From assembly GCF_000241485.1 (NCBI RefSeq), contig NZ_JH584241.1:2827210-2870397 (forward strand): DNA of 43,188 bases, given 5' to 3'. Made by a program: the position numbers and the translations under genes. The DNA is from Sphingomonas sp. PAMC 26605 (GTDB taxonomy: Bacteria > Pseudomonadota > Alphaproteobacteria > Sphingomonadales > Sphingomonadaceae). Positions 25,932-34,541 of the stretch are shown in pieces (positions within the stretch are counted from its first letter, which is position 1; each line of letters starts with the position of its first letter). A model generated the notes under the pieces. The model searched no databases and was not told the origin of the DNA. It worked only from the letters and a program-made list of their open reading frames with translations.

Positions 25932-26190
25932 GAACCCAATCCATTCGATCAACAACAATTTCCCTTGAAATAATGCCAATCCTTTTCGAAGTTGAACAGA
26001 GTAAAAAAGTTCGAAGGGTAAGTCTATCATGTTGCCATCGTAGTCGCGCTGGCGCTGCAATCGAGGTAGCCGTGGGTGGGTGCAGAGATCGGCATGACGG
26101 CGGGATCGCGCCCGACGCGAGCCGGTCTGCGAGCCTTGCCGAAGGTCGTCGGTCGAATTTTCGCCGCGATTCGAGCGCTCAATCGCGAGG

Positions 26191-27771
26191 ATGAAGCCGG
26201 TTATCCTTTCTACCGTCGAACCGTGCGATCGGGCCCGCGTCGGGCCTTCCTTGATCGCAGTCCTCCATTGGCGGATGGTCGCGTGCTTCGCGCTGCTCGC
26301 AGCGGTGCCCTTCCTGCTGACGACGATCCCTCCGCTGACCGATATTCCCGGGCATATCGGACGCTTCTCGGTCCAGACCGCGTCGCCGGGGGACGCGCTG
26401 CTCCGCTTCTACGGTTTCCATTGGAGGCTGACGCTGAACCTGGCGAGCGACGTGCTGGTCGAGCTCCTGCATTCGATGGCGGGTATCGTTCCGCTGGTTT
26501 GGCTGCTGTGCGCGCTGACCCCATTGCTGACCGTGGTCGGCATTGCCGCGATTGCCCGGCAGCTCAACCCGCGCGGCGCCGACTCGCTTCCCTGGGCGTT
26601 GCTGTTCGTCTTCAACTTCGCCTTCCTGTATGGATTCCTCAATTTCACGCTGACGCTTGCGCTCGGATTGATCGCAGTGGCGGCGTGGCTCGGCTTGCAG
26701 TCCCGCCCGTGGCGCCGCGCGCTGCTGTTCATCGGTGTCACGCCGATGCTGCTGATCGGGCACGGCGTCGCCGGCTTCGTCATGCTTGTGCTGATCGTCG
26801 GGCATGGCGTCGGCGAAGCGCTGCGCGATCGTCCGATGCGGCGAAGGCGCGAAACGCGCGCCGCACTGATCCGCCTATGGCCGCCGTTGGTCGCCGGCGC
26901 GACGACCGTGCTGGTCTGGCGCCTGACCGGCGCGCGGGGCGGGGGCCCGACCGCCTGGATCCTCGACCGAAAGCTCGATGCGCTGGTGACGATGCTGCGC
27001 GACCAGAACATGGTGTTCGATGTCGGCTCGGTGGTCTGCGCCCTGTTCGTGACGATCGTCGGGTTTCGCTCGGGCGCGCGGCTGCGCGGCGGCGCGGCGG
27101 GGATGGTGATCGGCCTGACCGCACTGTTCGTGATCACCCCGAGCTTGATCAGCGGGAGCAACCGTATCGATACGCGGCTGGCGCCGGTGATCGCCTTGCT
27201 CGCGCTCGCGCTGCTCGACTGGTCGCAGGTCGAGCGGAGCCGCCGGCGCGCGGTGCTGCTGACGGGCTTTGCCCTGCTTGCCGCGCGTTTCATGGTCACG
27301 ACGATCAGCTTCGCGCGCTATGATCGGCGCTATGCGATGGAATTGCAGGCGCTGCCCCATATCCCGGTCGGGTCGCGCGTGCTCAACCTGGCGCGGGTCG
27401 ATTGCGGGACGCAGGGCTGGCGGTCGCAGCGGCTCGAGCATCTCGGCAGTTTCGCGACGACGACACGCGGCAGCTGGGTCAACGCGCAGTGGAGTGTCGA
27501 CGGCCTGCAGCTGCTGGATGTGAAGTATCGCCCGTCACCCGACTATGTCAGCGATCCTTCGCAACTCATCTGGCCGGCGCATTGCATCGATCGGAGCCAG
27601 CCGTTCGGCGTGCGCGAACATCATACGTTGCTCGAATCGATGCCGCGCCTGCCGCTTGCCCGCGTCGAGTATCTGTGGCTGATCGGCGAGCGCCTGCCGG
27701 CCGGCTATCGCGACCCGCGCCTGCACCGCGTGTGGAACGACGATATCAGCGAATTGTACCGCGTGCAGTAA
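26191..27771 (+). CDS. Polytopic membrane protein, possible GT-C-like fold
   Basis: 526 residues, not recognised as a named family. About 10-11 hydrophobic segments occupy residues 28-400 and a soluble C-terminal region of about 130 residues follows. The first predicted extracytoplasmic loop contains PPLTDIPGHIGRF with Asp 51; an acidic residue in that loop is typical of GT-C glycosyltransferases that use polyprenyl-linked sugars, so such a role is possible but only inferred. A Gly-rich loop (GARGGGPTAW) lies near residue 250. The start is uncertain: ATG 26191 has GAGG directly before it with no spacing, and ATG 26275 is an alternative. It stands alone, divergent from the BLUF gene across about 260 bp. 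Confidence 0.75.
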   Translation: MKPVILSTVEPCDRARVGPSLIAVLHWRMVACFALLAAVPFLLTTIPPLTDIPGHIGRFSVQTASPGDALLRFYGFHWRLTLNLASDVLVELLHSMAGIVPLVWLLCALTPLLTVVGIAAIARQLNPRGADSLPWALLFVFNFAFLYGFLNFTLTLALGLIAVAAWLGLQSRPWRRALLFIGVTPMLLIGHGVAGFVMLVLIVGHGVGEALRDRPMRRRRETRAALIRLWPPLVAGATTVLVWRLTGARGGGPTAWILDRKLDALVTMLRDQNMVFDVGSVVCALFVTIVGFRSGARLRGGAAGMVIGLTALFVITPSLISGSNRIDTRLAPVIALLALALLDWSQVERSRRRAVLLTGFALLAARFMVTTISFARYDRRYAMELQALPHIPVGSRVLNLARVDCGTQGWRSQRLEHLGSFATTTRGSWVNAQWSVDGLQLLDVKYRPSPDYVSDPSQLIWPAHCIDRSQPFGVREHHTLLESMPRLPLARVEYLWLIGERLPAGYRDPRLHRVWNDDISELYRVQ

Positions 27772-27857
27772 CGGCACCGGGGAAACCGAGGGCGCCGCTG
27801 CCGGGAGCACCGCGCCTTCCGGCCGCATATTCGCGAGAAAGCCGGATCGCGCCGGGG

Positions 27858-29354
27858 TCAGGCGTGTCCAGCCGCTGGCGCGCGAAGCGCCGGCAATCCG
27901 GCGGAGGCCGCCGCGATCGCGCGCCGCACGTCGTCGAGCAGTTTGGCATTCGCCGTGTCGCTCATCCCCTCGATCATCGGCGAGTAGCTTTCGGCCTGCA
28001 CGCCTTGTCCATCGAGCACCGCGAACCAGCTGGCATCGCGGAACAGTTCGTCGCTGCCGAGCATGATCCGCCCCGAGTGGCGATATTGATCGAGTCGATA
28101 GGCCAGCCGCTCGGGCAGGTCCATCGCCTGGCAGGCGCGCCACATCGGCTCGTCGCGGCCGCCGGTCTGGGCGTAATGCAGGATCAGGAAATCGCGCACA
28201 TCCTCCATCTCGGCGGCGAAGACGCGGTTGAATTGTTCGGCCAGCAGCGGATCGCAATCGACTCGCGGGAAGAGCGACAGCAGCTTGGCGATGCCGCTCT
28301 GGATGAGGTGGATGCTGGTCGATTCGAGCGGCTCGAGAAACCCGCTCGACAGGCCGATCGCGACGACATTCTTGTCCCAGCTCTTCTTGCGCTGGCCGGG
28401 CAGGAAGCGGATCAGCCGCGGATCGGCGATCGGCGCGCCGTCCATTCCGGCAAGCAGCGCGTCGCGCGCCGCGTCGTCGGATTGGTAGCGGCCGCTGAAG
28501 ACATAGCCGTTGCCGGTGCGATGTTGCAGCGGGATCCGCCAGCGCCAGCCTGCGGTGTCGGCGGTCGAGCGGGTGTAGGGCGTGACGGTGGTTTCTGCGG
28601 CGCTCGGCGCGGCCCAGGCGCGGTCGCAGGGCAGCCAGTGCGACCAGTCGTCGAAGCCGCTGCCGAGCGTCTGCTCGATCAGCATGCCGCGAAACCCCGA
28701 GCAATCGAGGAACAGCTCGCCCTCGACCCGTACCCCGCGATCGGTGGTGAGCGCGCGGACGAAGCCGGTCTCCGGATGCTGGTCGATCGCGGTCACCTTG
28801 CCTTCGATCCGCTCGACGCCTGCTGCTTCGGCAAGTCCGCGCAGATACTGCGCATAGCGACCCGCGTCGAAATGATAGGCGAAGCCCAGGGTCGAGAGCA
28901 GCGAGCGGCGATCGGCCACGGGCCGCGCAAACCGACCGGCCCGCGCCGCCCGTGCGGTGAGCGAGAAATCTTCCGCTGCGATCGTCTGACCGGCGAGCCG
29001 CCCGCGGATCATCCGATGGAGGAACATCACGCCGTCCTGCGGCGGGCCATAGGTGCCGAACGGGTGGAGATAGGCGCTGCCCGCACCGTTCCAGCCGACG
29101 AATTCGATCCCCAATTTGTAGGTCGCGCCGGTCGCCTTCATGAACGCGGCCTCGTCGAGACCGACGATCTGGTTGAACCAGTGGATCGTCGGGATCGTCG
29201 CTTCGCCGACGCCAACCGTCCCGATCTCATCCGACTCGATCAGTCGGATGCTGGTGCCCGTCCCGGCAAGCGCCTTGGCGAGTGCGGCGGCGCTCATCCA
29301 GCCGGCGGTGCCGCCGCCGAGGATGACGATCTGGCGGATGGGGGCGCTGTGCAT
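27858..29354 (-). CDS. Flavin-dependent 'tryptophan halogenase'-family protein A
   Basis: 498 residues, full length for the family. The N-terminal FAD-binding motif GGGTAGW is at 13-19 and GVGEATIP at 48-55. The residue equivalent to the catalytic Lys of PrnA/RebH is Lys 80 (ATYKLGIEF), the halogenase signature WxWxIP is intact (Trp 270, Trp 272, Pro 275), and PLEST has Glu 344. All core residues of an active halogenase are therefore present. The enzyme would need FADH2 from a separate flavin reductase, none of which is encoded here. There is no signal peptide, so it is cytoplasmic. It is the last gene after a TonB receptor and an exported glycosidase-like protein, 20 bp downstream of the latter. 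Halogenases in TonB-receptor neighbourhoods are known from Brevundimonas and Xanthomonas; the substrate here is unknown and need not be tryptophan. Confidence 0.9.
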   Translation of the reverse strand: MHSAPIRQIVILGGGTAGWMSAAALAKALAGTGTSIRLIESDEIGTVGVGEATIPTIHWFNQIVGLDEAAFMKATGATYKLGIEFVGWNGAGSAYLHPFGTYGPPQDGVMFLHRMIRGRLAGQTIAAEDFSLTARAARAGRFARPVADRRSLLSTLGFAYHFDAGRYAQYLRGLAEAAGVERIEGKVTAIDQHPETGFVRALTTDRGVRVEGELFLDCSGFRGMLIEQTLGSGFDDWSHWLPCDRAWAAPSAAETTVTPYTRSTADTAGWRWRIPLQHRTGNGYVFSGRYQSDDAARDALLAGMDGAPIADPRLIRFLPGQRKKSWDKNVVAIGLSSGFLEPLESTSIHLIQSGIAKLLSLFPRVDCDPLLAEQFNRVFAAEMEDVRDFLILHYAQTGGRDEPMWRACQAMDLPERLAYRLDQYRHSGRIMLGSDELFRDASWFAVLDGQGVQAESYSPMIEGMSDTANAKLLDDVRRAIAAASAGLPALRAPAAGHA

Positions 29355-29374
29355 CGCGGCGTCCTAGCGTGGCG

Positions 29375-31402
29375 TCACTGCAGCGGGCAACCGGCATCCG
29401 GCGCAGGCGCAGGACGGGCGAGCGCAAGGTAGACCGTGCTCCACAGTTGCGCAGCGTTCGATTCGTCGACGTCGCCGCCGTTCGCCCCGAACGGCGCGAT
29501 GCGGTAGCCGCCGCGCGCGTAGCTCCACGACCAGAGCTCGGAGTTCTGCACGCTGCGCGTCGCGTCGATCGCGCGCCACAGGCAGGTCTGCGCACCGCGC
29601 AGCCGCGTGCGCGTCGCTGGCGGGAGATCGGCGCGCGCGATCTGGCGTGCGAGGCCGGCGGCGGCGAGCGCCTGCTGCCACGACCACACGACGACCCCGT
29701 GGTACGCGCCGGGCCCGAACTTCGCCTGGACCGCGGGGCTTGCGAACACCGGATTGGCGACGAGCATCCCGGCGCTGGTCATCAGACCGCTCGGGAAGGG
29801 CCGGTCGATCACGTCGGCGGCCTGGTCGGCCGCTTGCGGCGAGAGCTGGCCGAACAGCAGCGCAAAGCCCTCGTCGCTATTCTGGACCGCGATCGGCTGG
29901 CCTTGTGCATCGAGCGAGATGGCGTGGAACCGCAACGCGCCCGCAGGGGCGGGGGCGGGGACGCCGAGCTTGGCGGCATAGCTTGCGATCGCGCTTTGCG
30001 CGGCGCCTGCCGGGATCGTCACCGCGAACATCTCTGGCGCGCGCTTGCGCCAGATGTCGGCCACGCCCGGCAAGGCGGCGAAGAGCGCCTTGTCCGTGGG
30101 CGCTGCGTAGGGCGCGAGCAATCCGCTGCGATAGAATTCGGTCGCGGCATCGAGCGCGGCGGGGACGAACACCGCGTTGACGTCATAGGCGAAGCGCCCG
30201 CCGCCGAGCCCGTCATTGCTGTCGCGCCACTGGCCGGCCTCCATGCCGGGCTTGAGCGCGATCAGATGGGTTGCGACCGGCGCGCGGGCGAAGGCCTGCG
30301 CGCGGCCCGCGACGAAGCGGATGTTGCGCAGCATCAGGTCGCCGAGCCGCTGCCCGCCGATGCGCTGGGCTAGGAAGGTGGCGGCGCGCGCCTTGCCGCG
30401 CGGATCCTCGAGCAGCCAGGCGCGCGCGACCGGCGCGAGCATGAAGTCGCTGTCGACCATGTTGTAATTGTAGACCGGCGCGTCCGAGCTGCTGCCCTCG
30501 GCCTTGCGATGATCGAGGATCGCGAATTCGCCGATATCCTCCTCGTGCGCGACCTGACCCTCGGGCGAGAGCCGTTCGAGCACCGAGGCGAGCCCGGTCT
30601 CGACCGCCTCGGGCTGGAGCGCGGGCATCAGCAGCCGCACCGACATCAGCGTGTCGCGCCCGAAATAGGTGTCGAAGCGCCACGATCCGGCGAGATACTT
30701 CTCGCGATAGCTGAGGAATTCCAGCGCACGCCGCGCGGCAGGGTCGGTCGACGCCTTGGCATTGAGCAGCAGCGGGGCGGGGACGGGGGTGAGCGGCGTC
30801 TCGCCGGTCAGCGCGGTGATCTCGAGCGCGATCATCCCGTCCTTGTCGGCGACGATTGCGCCATGGTCGAGCGTGCCGCGTACCGGCTTGATCGCGAGGC
30901 GGTAGCCCGGCGCACCATCGAGCCGGTCGCGCGTCCAGCTCAGCGTGCCGTTTGCGGTAACCGGAGCGGTCAGCACTTCGGCGGGGGCGGTGCCGAGCGC
31001 CTGATAGTCGCGCAGCACACGGATGCTCGACAGCACCGCTTGCTTCGCCTGCAACCGCGGCGCGCGGATTTCGGCGGTGAAAGTGACGCCGTGCAGCGGA
31101 CGCCCGCGCGCATCGGCAAGCGTGACGGGCCGGGCCGGGGCGGGCATGCTCCATTCGGCCGCGCTGCCGAGCGTGTCGAACCACAGCCCGACCCCGCTAT
31201 TGCCTGCCGGAAAGGCGACGATCACGCGCGGGCTGGTGCCCGAACGCAGCACGATATGCGCCGCGACCGGCCCCTGCCGCACGAAGCTGTTGAGGTTGAG
31301 CCCCTCCTGCCGCGCGAACTCGCTGTCGGGCGCGCGCGCGCCCACCAAGGCGGCACACGCGAGCAGCCCCGCCAGCACCCGCCGCATCGTCGCCGCCCGC
31401 AT
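29375..31402 (-). CDS. Exported six-hairpin glycosidase-like protein
   Basis: 675 residues from ATG 31402, preceded by GGGAG; the frame runs to 31468 but has no better start. A signal peptide is visible (MRRVLAGLLACAALVGA); LLAC could be a lipobox, so it may be a lipoprotein, or it may be cut after VGA. An N-terminal beta-rich region (about 30-225) leads to a helical region starting near FDTYFGRDTLMSVRLLMPAL (Asp 250). This resembles the GRD motif in the (alpha/alpha)6 barrels of debranching-enzyme and glucoamylase-like proteins. Later motifs include HEEDIGEF, DSDFMLAPVARAWLL, QWRDSNDGLGGGRFAYDVNAVF and GAYHGVVVWSWQQALAAAGL. I infer a periplasmic glycoside hydrolase, family not assigned. It lies between the TonB receptor and the halogenase. 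Confidence 0.78.
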   Translation of the reverse strand: MRAATMRRVLAGLLACAALVGARAPDSEFARQEGLNLNSFVRQGPVAAHIVLRSGTSPRVIVAFPAGNSGVGLWFDTLGSAAEWSMPAPARPVTLADARGRPLHGVTFTAEIRAPRLQAKQAVLSSIRVLRDYQALGTAPAEVLTAPVTANGTLSWTRDRLDGAPGYRLAIKPVRGTLDHGAIVADKDGMIALEITALTGETPLTPVPAPLLLNAKASTDPAARRALEFLSYREKYLAGSWRFDTYFGRDTLMSVRLLMPALQPEAVETGLASVLERLSPEGQVAHEEDIGEFAILDHRKAEGSSSDAPVYNYNMVDSDFMLAPVARAWLLEDPRGKARAATFLAQRIGGQRLGDLMLRNIRFVAGRAQAFARAPVATHLIALKPGMEAGQWRDSNDGLGGGRFAYDVNAVFVPAALDAATEFYRSGLLAPYAAPTDKALFAALPGVADIWRKRAPEMFAVTIPAGAAQSAIASYAAKLGVPAPAPAGALRFHAISLDAQGQPIAVQNSDEGFALLFGQLSPQAADQAADVIDRPFPSGLMTSAGMLVANPVFASPAVQAKFGPGAYHGVVVWSWQQALAAAGLARQIARADLPPATRTRLRGAQTCLWRAIDATRSVQNSELWSWSYARGGYRIAPFGANGGDVDESNAAQLWSTVYLALARPAPAPDAGCPLQ

Positions 31403-31428
31403 CGTCACACTCCCGTTTTGGTCGTCAA

Positions 31429-31466
31429 GGTGCGGGCAACCGGGGTCCCTCCCGGTCGCCCGCACC
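31429..31466 (-). terminator. Long hairpin between receptor and glycosidase genes
   Basis: GGTGCGGGC (31429-31437) pairs with GCCCGCACC (31458-31466). Inside it ACCGGG (31439-31444) pairs with CCCGGT (31451-31456), giving about 16 stem positions with one mismatch and a 6-base loop. There is no T-run on the minus strand. It may attenuate transcription or stabilise the receptor mRNA, so that the abundant receptor is made in excess of the downstream enzymes. Confidence 0.55.
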
Positions 31467-31469
31467 ACA

Positions 31470-34061
31470 TCACAGCTTGAACGTGACGCTCGCCAGCGCG
31501 TTGCGGCCGATGATGCTGCGGCCGTAGAAATAGCCGTTCTGGATCGACTGCGTCTGGCCCTGGCGCGGATTGCCTTCGGTATAGCCCTTGGCGTTGGTCA
31601 GATTGTCGACGCTGACATTAAAATTGATCCGCGGCGTGATGTTGACCGACGTGCCGACGGTGAACACGCCGTATGACGGCAGCGCCACGCCATTGCCGGC
31701 ATCGGCGAAGATCTTGCCGACATATTTGTAGCGCCCGTAAATCTCGCCCAGCCCGCCCGGCAGGATGAACGACGGCGTCACCGTGAACAGCTTCTTGGGC
31801 GTCCGCTCTGGGGTGTTGCCGTTATATTGCGGCTGCGCCACGCCCTGGAAGCGCAGGTTCTGAAGCTTGGGCTCCTGATACACGCCCGAACCCGACAGGC
31901 TGAAGAACTTGACCGGACGCCAGTCGAAGTCGAGCTGCAACCCCTTGATATTGTCGTCGGCGAGCGCGTTGACCTGGTTGATCGGGTTGGCCGGATCCTG
32001 GAACGAATAGCTCTGGTCGCGGAACTCGGTCTTGAACGCGACGAGCGAGGCGACGAGCCCGTGCGTCTGGAAGCGCGTACCGACCTCGTAGAGCGTCAGG
32101 TCGGACGGCGCGTGCGTGCCCCCGGTGTCGCCGCCTGCGGTCTGGAAGCCCTTGGCATAGCGTGCATAGACCGACAGGTTGCGCGTGATCGTATAGTTCG
32201 CGCCGACCGTGCCCGCGAGATGATCGTACGACGCGAACTGGCTGACATACTGCCCGTTGAACGTGCCGCCGAGATCGGTGACGATTCCCGGCGTACCCGG
32301 CTGGACCGTCCCGTTCGGGCCGGCCTGGCCGATGTCGACGCGGTCGTGCTGATGCTCGAAGCGCAGGCCGAAATCGAGGTGGAAGTTCGAACCGACCTTG
32401 AGTTCGTCGTTGAAATAACCCGAGATCGAGTCGATCTGGTCGTTGAAGATGCCCTGGCCCCAATTGCCGTAGCTGACCTGGCCGTTGTTGGTGAGCTGGC
32501 CGACCACGCCGTTGGCAGCGTTGAGCGCGACGATGTCATAGACGTTCGAATTGTTGGTGACGTCGTTGATTACGGTCGACACGCCCGACTGGTTGTTCTC
32601 GCGATGGACGTTGTAATACATCCCGCCGATCGTCAGCGAGTTGTCGAAGATCCCGCTGCCGAAGTTCAGCTTGACGCCGAAGTCGCTGCCGAAATCCTTG
32701 GTCCTGGTCGTCTGGTGGTTGAGCACGGTCTGCTGGATCAGGCCGTTGCCGTTGAGTGCGTTGAGCGCCGCGGTGGCGCTGACCGGCACGACCTGGCCAG
32801 AGACGATGTTGCGCAAGCCGAAGTTCGTCGTGCCGAAACGCGCCGTACCCGCCGCGAGCAGCGAAGCGATCGGCGAGATGCCCGGCGTCAGATAGGTGAT
32901 CGCCGACGCCGGCGGCGCGCCCGAGCTGCCCGGGAACAGGCCGTTGAAATCGAAATTGGCGTCGAGATAGCGCGCACGCGCGAACACGCTGACATGCTCG
33001 GTGATCGGCTTCTCGATATCGAGCCGGTACTGCGTCGTCGTGGTGTGGATGCCGTTGGCGAGGCTGAACGGACGGCTGCACGTTCCGGTCAGGCACGACA
33101 CCGGCTGATTGATCGTCGTGAACGCCTTGCCAGCGATATTGTCATGCTGGCCGTTGAGCCCGGGAACGTCGCCGATCTGGCCATTGCCGTTCGACGTGAA
33201 GGGCATGTCGGCATAATAGGCATCGGACTGGTCACCGCGCTTGATCGTCGCGCGGACGAAGCCGCCGTCGTCGAAGCGCTTCTCGAGCATGCCCTTGATA
33301 TGATAGGTGTTATAGTTGAACGCCGAGCGGCGGAAGCCGGGGTCGGAGACGACATAGCCGCCGACGCTGAACGCGAGATTGTCGGCGATCGGTGCCGAAA
33401 AATAGCCGTCCGCCCGGCCCAGACCATAGCTCGAGCCGGTGAAGCGGACCGAGGCGACAGCCTTGTCGAAATTGGGCTTGAGCGAGATGAAGTTGATCGT
33501 CGCCGCGGCGCCATTGACCGCGAGCACGCCCGACGTGCCGCCCTCGACCGCTTCGACGCGGTCGATCGTGATGTCGTTCTGGAAATATTCGTCGGCGCCG
33601 CCACCGCCGTAGATGATCGGCAAGCCGTCTTCTTCGAGCTGGATGAAGGTCTGTGCACCGCCGCGCAGGCCACGCACCGAATAGTTGTTCGAGACCGCGC
33701 CCGCCGTCCCCTCGACGAAGATGCCGGGGACGAGCTCGAGCACCTCGGCGGTCGAGCGCGGCGCCTTGCGCTGGATATCGGCGGCGCTCGCGAGCGTCAC
33801 GTCGGACGAGGAGGTGAACAGCGTGCGCTTGCCCGACGTGTTGCCGGTGACGACGATGTCGTTCAACGACGGTCCGTCCGACGCGGCCGGCTGCGCGCCC
33901 GGCGCTTCGGTTTGCGCGGTGGCGGGGGTGTCGCTGCCCGACGGGGCGGGCTGATTGACGCCGTTCTGCGCCGCGGGCGCGGGCGTCTGCTGCGCGAGGG
34001 CGGGGGTGGCGATGAGCATCGTGCTGCTCGCCAGCAGCGTCATTTTCAGCGAAATCGTCAT
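31470..34061 (-). CDS. TonB-dependent outer-membrane receptor (halogenase set A)
   Basis: 863 residues. Signal peptide with cleavage near ALA-QQ (about 23-24), then a long Gln/Ala/Pro-rich region and a TonB-box-like DIVVTG near 70. The plug includes STAEVLELVPGIFVEG, YSVRGLRGGAQTFIQLEEDGLP, a Gly-rich IYGGGGADEYFQND and VEAVEGGTSGVLAVNGAAATINF. The barrel contains many Tyr/Phe/Gly strands, and the C-terminus has DNLTNAKGYTEGNPRQGQTQ and ends TFKL. It should import the substrate handled by the two genes that follow. The start at 34061 has GAGGAAA upstream. A LacI-type operator match lies 136 bp upstream (34197-34210). Confidence 0.94.
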   Translation of the reverse strand: MTISLKMTLLASSTMLIATPALAQQTPAPAAQNGVNQPAPSGSDTPATAQTEAPGAQPAASDGPSLNDIVVTGNTSGKRTLFTSSSDVTLASAADIQRKAPRSTAEVLELVPGIFVEGTAGAVSNNYSVRGLRGGAQTFIQLEEDGLPIIYGGGGADEYFQNDITIDRVEAVEGGTSGVLAVNGAAATINFISLKPNFDKAVASVRFTGSSYGLGRADGYFSAPIADNLAFSVGGYVVSDPGFRRSAFNYNTYHIKGMLEKRFDDGGFVRATIKRGDQSDAYYADMPFTSNGNGQIGDVPGLNGQHDNIAGKAFTTINQPVSCLTGTCSRPFSLANGIHTTTTQYRLDIEKPITEHVSVFARARYLDANFDFNGLFPGSSGAPPASAITYLTPGISPIASLLAAGTARFGTTNFGLRNIVSGQVVPVSATAALNALNGNGLIQQTVLNHQTTRTKDFGSDFGVKLNFGSGIFDNSLTIGGMYYNVHRENNQSGVSTVINDVTNNSNVYDIVALNAANGVVGQLTNNGQVSYGNWGQGIFNDQIDSISGYFNDELKVGSNFHLDFGLRFEHQHDRVDIGQAGPNGTVQPGTPGIVTDLGGTFNGQYVSQFASYDHLAGTVGANYTITRNLSVYARYAKGFQTAGGDTGGTHAPSDLTLYEVGTRFQTHGLVASLVAFKTEFRDQSYSFQDPANPINQVNALADDNIKGLQLDFDWRPVKFFSLSGSGVYQEPKLQNLRFQGVAQPQYNGNTPERTPKKLFTVTPSFILPGGLGEIYGRYKYVGKIFADAGNGVALPSYGVFTVGTSVNITPRINFNVSVDNLTNAKGYTEGNPRQGQTQSIQNGYFYGRSIIGRNALASVTFKL

Positions 34062-34541
34062 GCGGTCTTTCCTCGGCGCGAGCGCAAAAGGAAAGGCATG
34101 ATGTCGCTCTCCCCTTGCTTTTTCTTGTTATGGCGTCGGGCTAACCGCTTCCGCCGAACGTGACAATGCGAACTGACGCCGTTGAGAAACACTTTGTGAA
34201 ATCGTTTGCATAATGTTGCATTATTATCACAGATCAGTTGGTGCGAGCTTGGCGGATCGGGCGCGCCCAACCGGCGGCTCGCGTCGCCACCTGCTAGGCG
34301 TTTCCCGCAGTCGGGGGCGTCGTCAATGGTGGACGGTCGGAGACGGTTGCCGATCAGCATAGCAGATGCGGGAAACCGCACGGTTGAGTCTCGCTGGAGA
34401 TGCGTGGAGGTCCATCGCACTGCAACGCCTAGCTGAAGGGCTTTTGAGCGCGGATTTCCATGCGCTTCGTGTCCAGCCCCGCCTAGCGGGTTGCACCCGC
34501 GGGCATACCGCTGAATGATGCACTTGCCGCTGGAGACCGCC
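34062..34541. other. 480-bp intergenic region with operator and inverted repeats
   Basis: This gap separates the set A receptor from the divergent sulfite-oxidase-like gene. The part nearest the receptor is AT-richer and holds the LacI-type operator (34197-34210) and, partly overlapping it, a palindrome ATAATG-TTG-CATTAT at 34210-34224. Further on there is a 9-bp inverted pair TTTCCCGCA (34301-34309) and TGCGGGAAA (34367-34375), and a small hairpin GCGGGT-TGC-ACCCGC at 34486-34500 close to the plus-strand gene. Short reading frames exist (for example 34206-34436), but none has a ribosome-binding site or a recognisable product. I see no RNA gene. Confidence 0.6.
34197..34210. promoter_or_regulatory. 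LacI/CcpA-type operator match
   Basis: Read on the minus strand, TGCAAACGATTTCA matches the general LacI-family operator consensus TGNAANCGNTTNCA at all ten defined positions. It is 136 bp upstream of the set A receptor. The LacI protein encoded at 35245-36285 is the closest candidate to bind it. Confidence 0.65.

Noticed and set aside
31827..34163. A 778-codon open frame on the plus strand opposite the set A receptor
   Set aside because: Same reason: low-complexity Arg/Asp/Val/Ala translation, no motif, and the opposite frame is an unmistakable TonB receptor.
34206..34436. A 76-codon plus-strand frame in the large intergenic region
   Set aside because: No ribosome-binding site, no recognisable protein features, and it overlaps the palindrome and inverted repeats.
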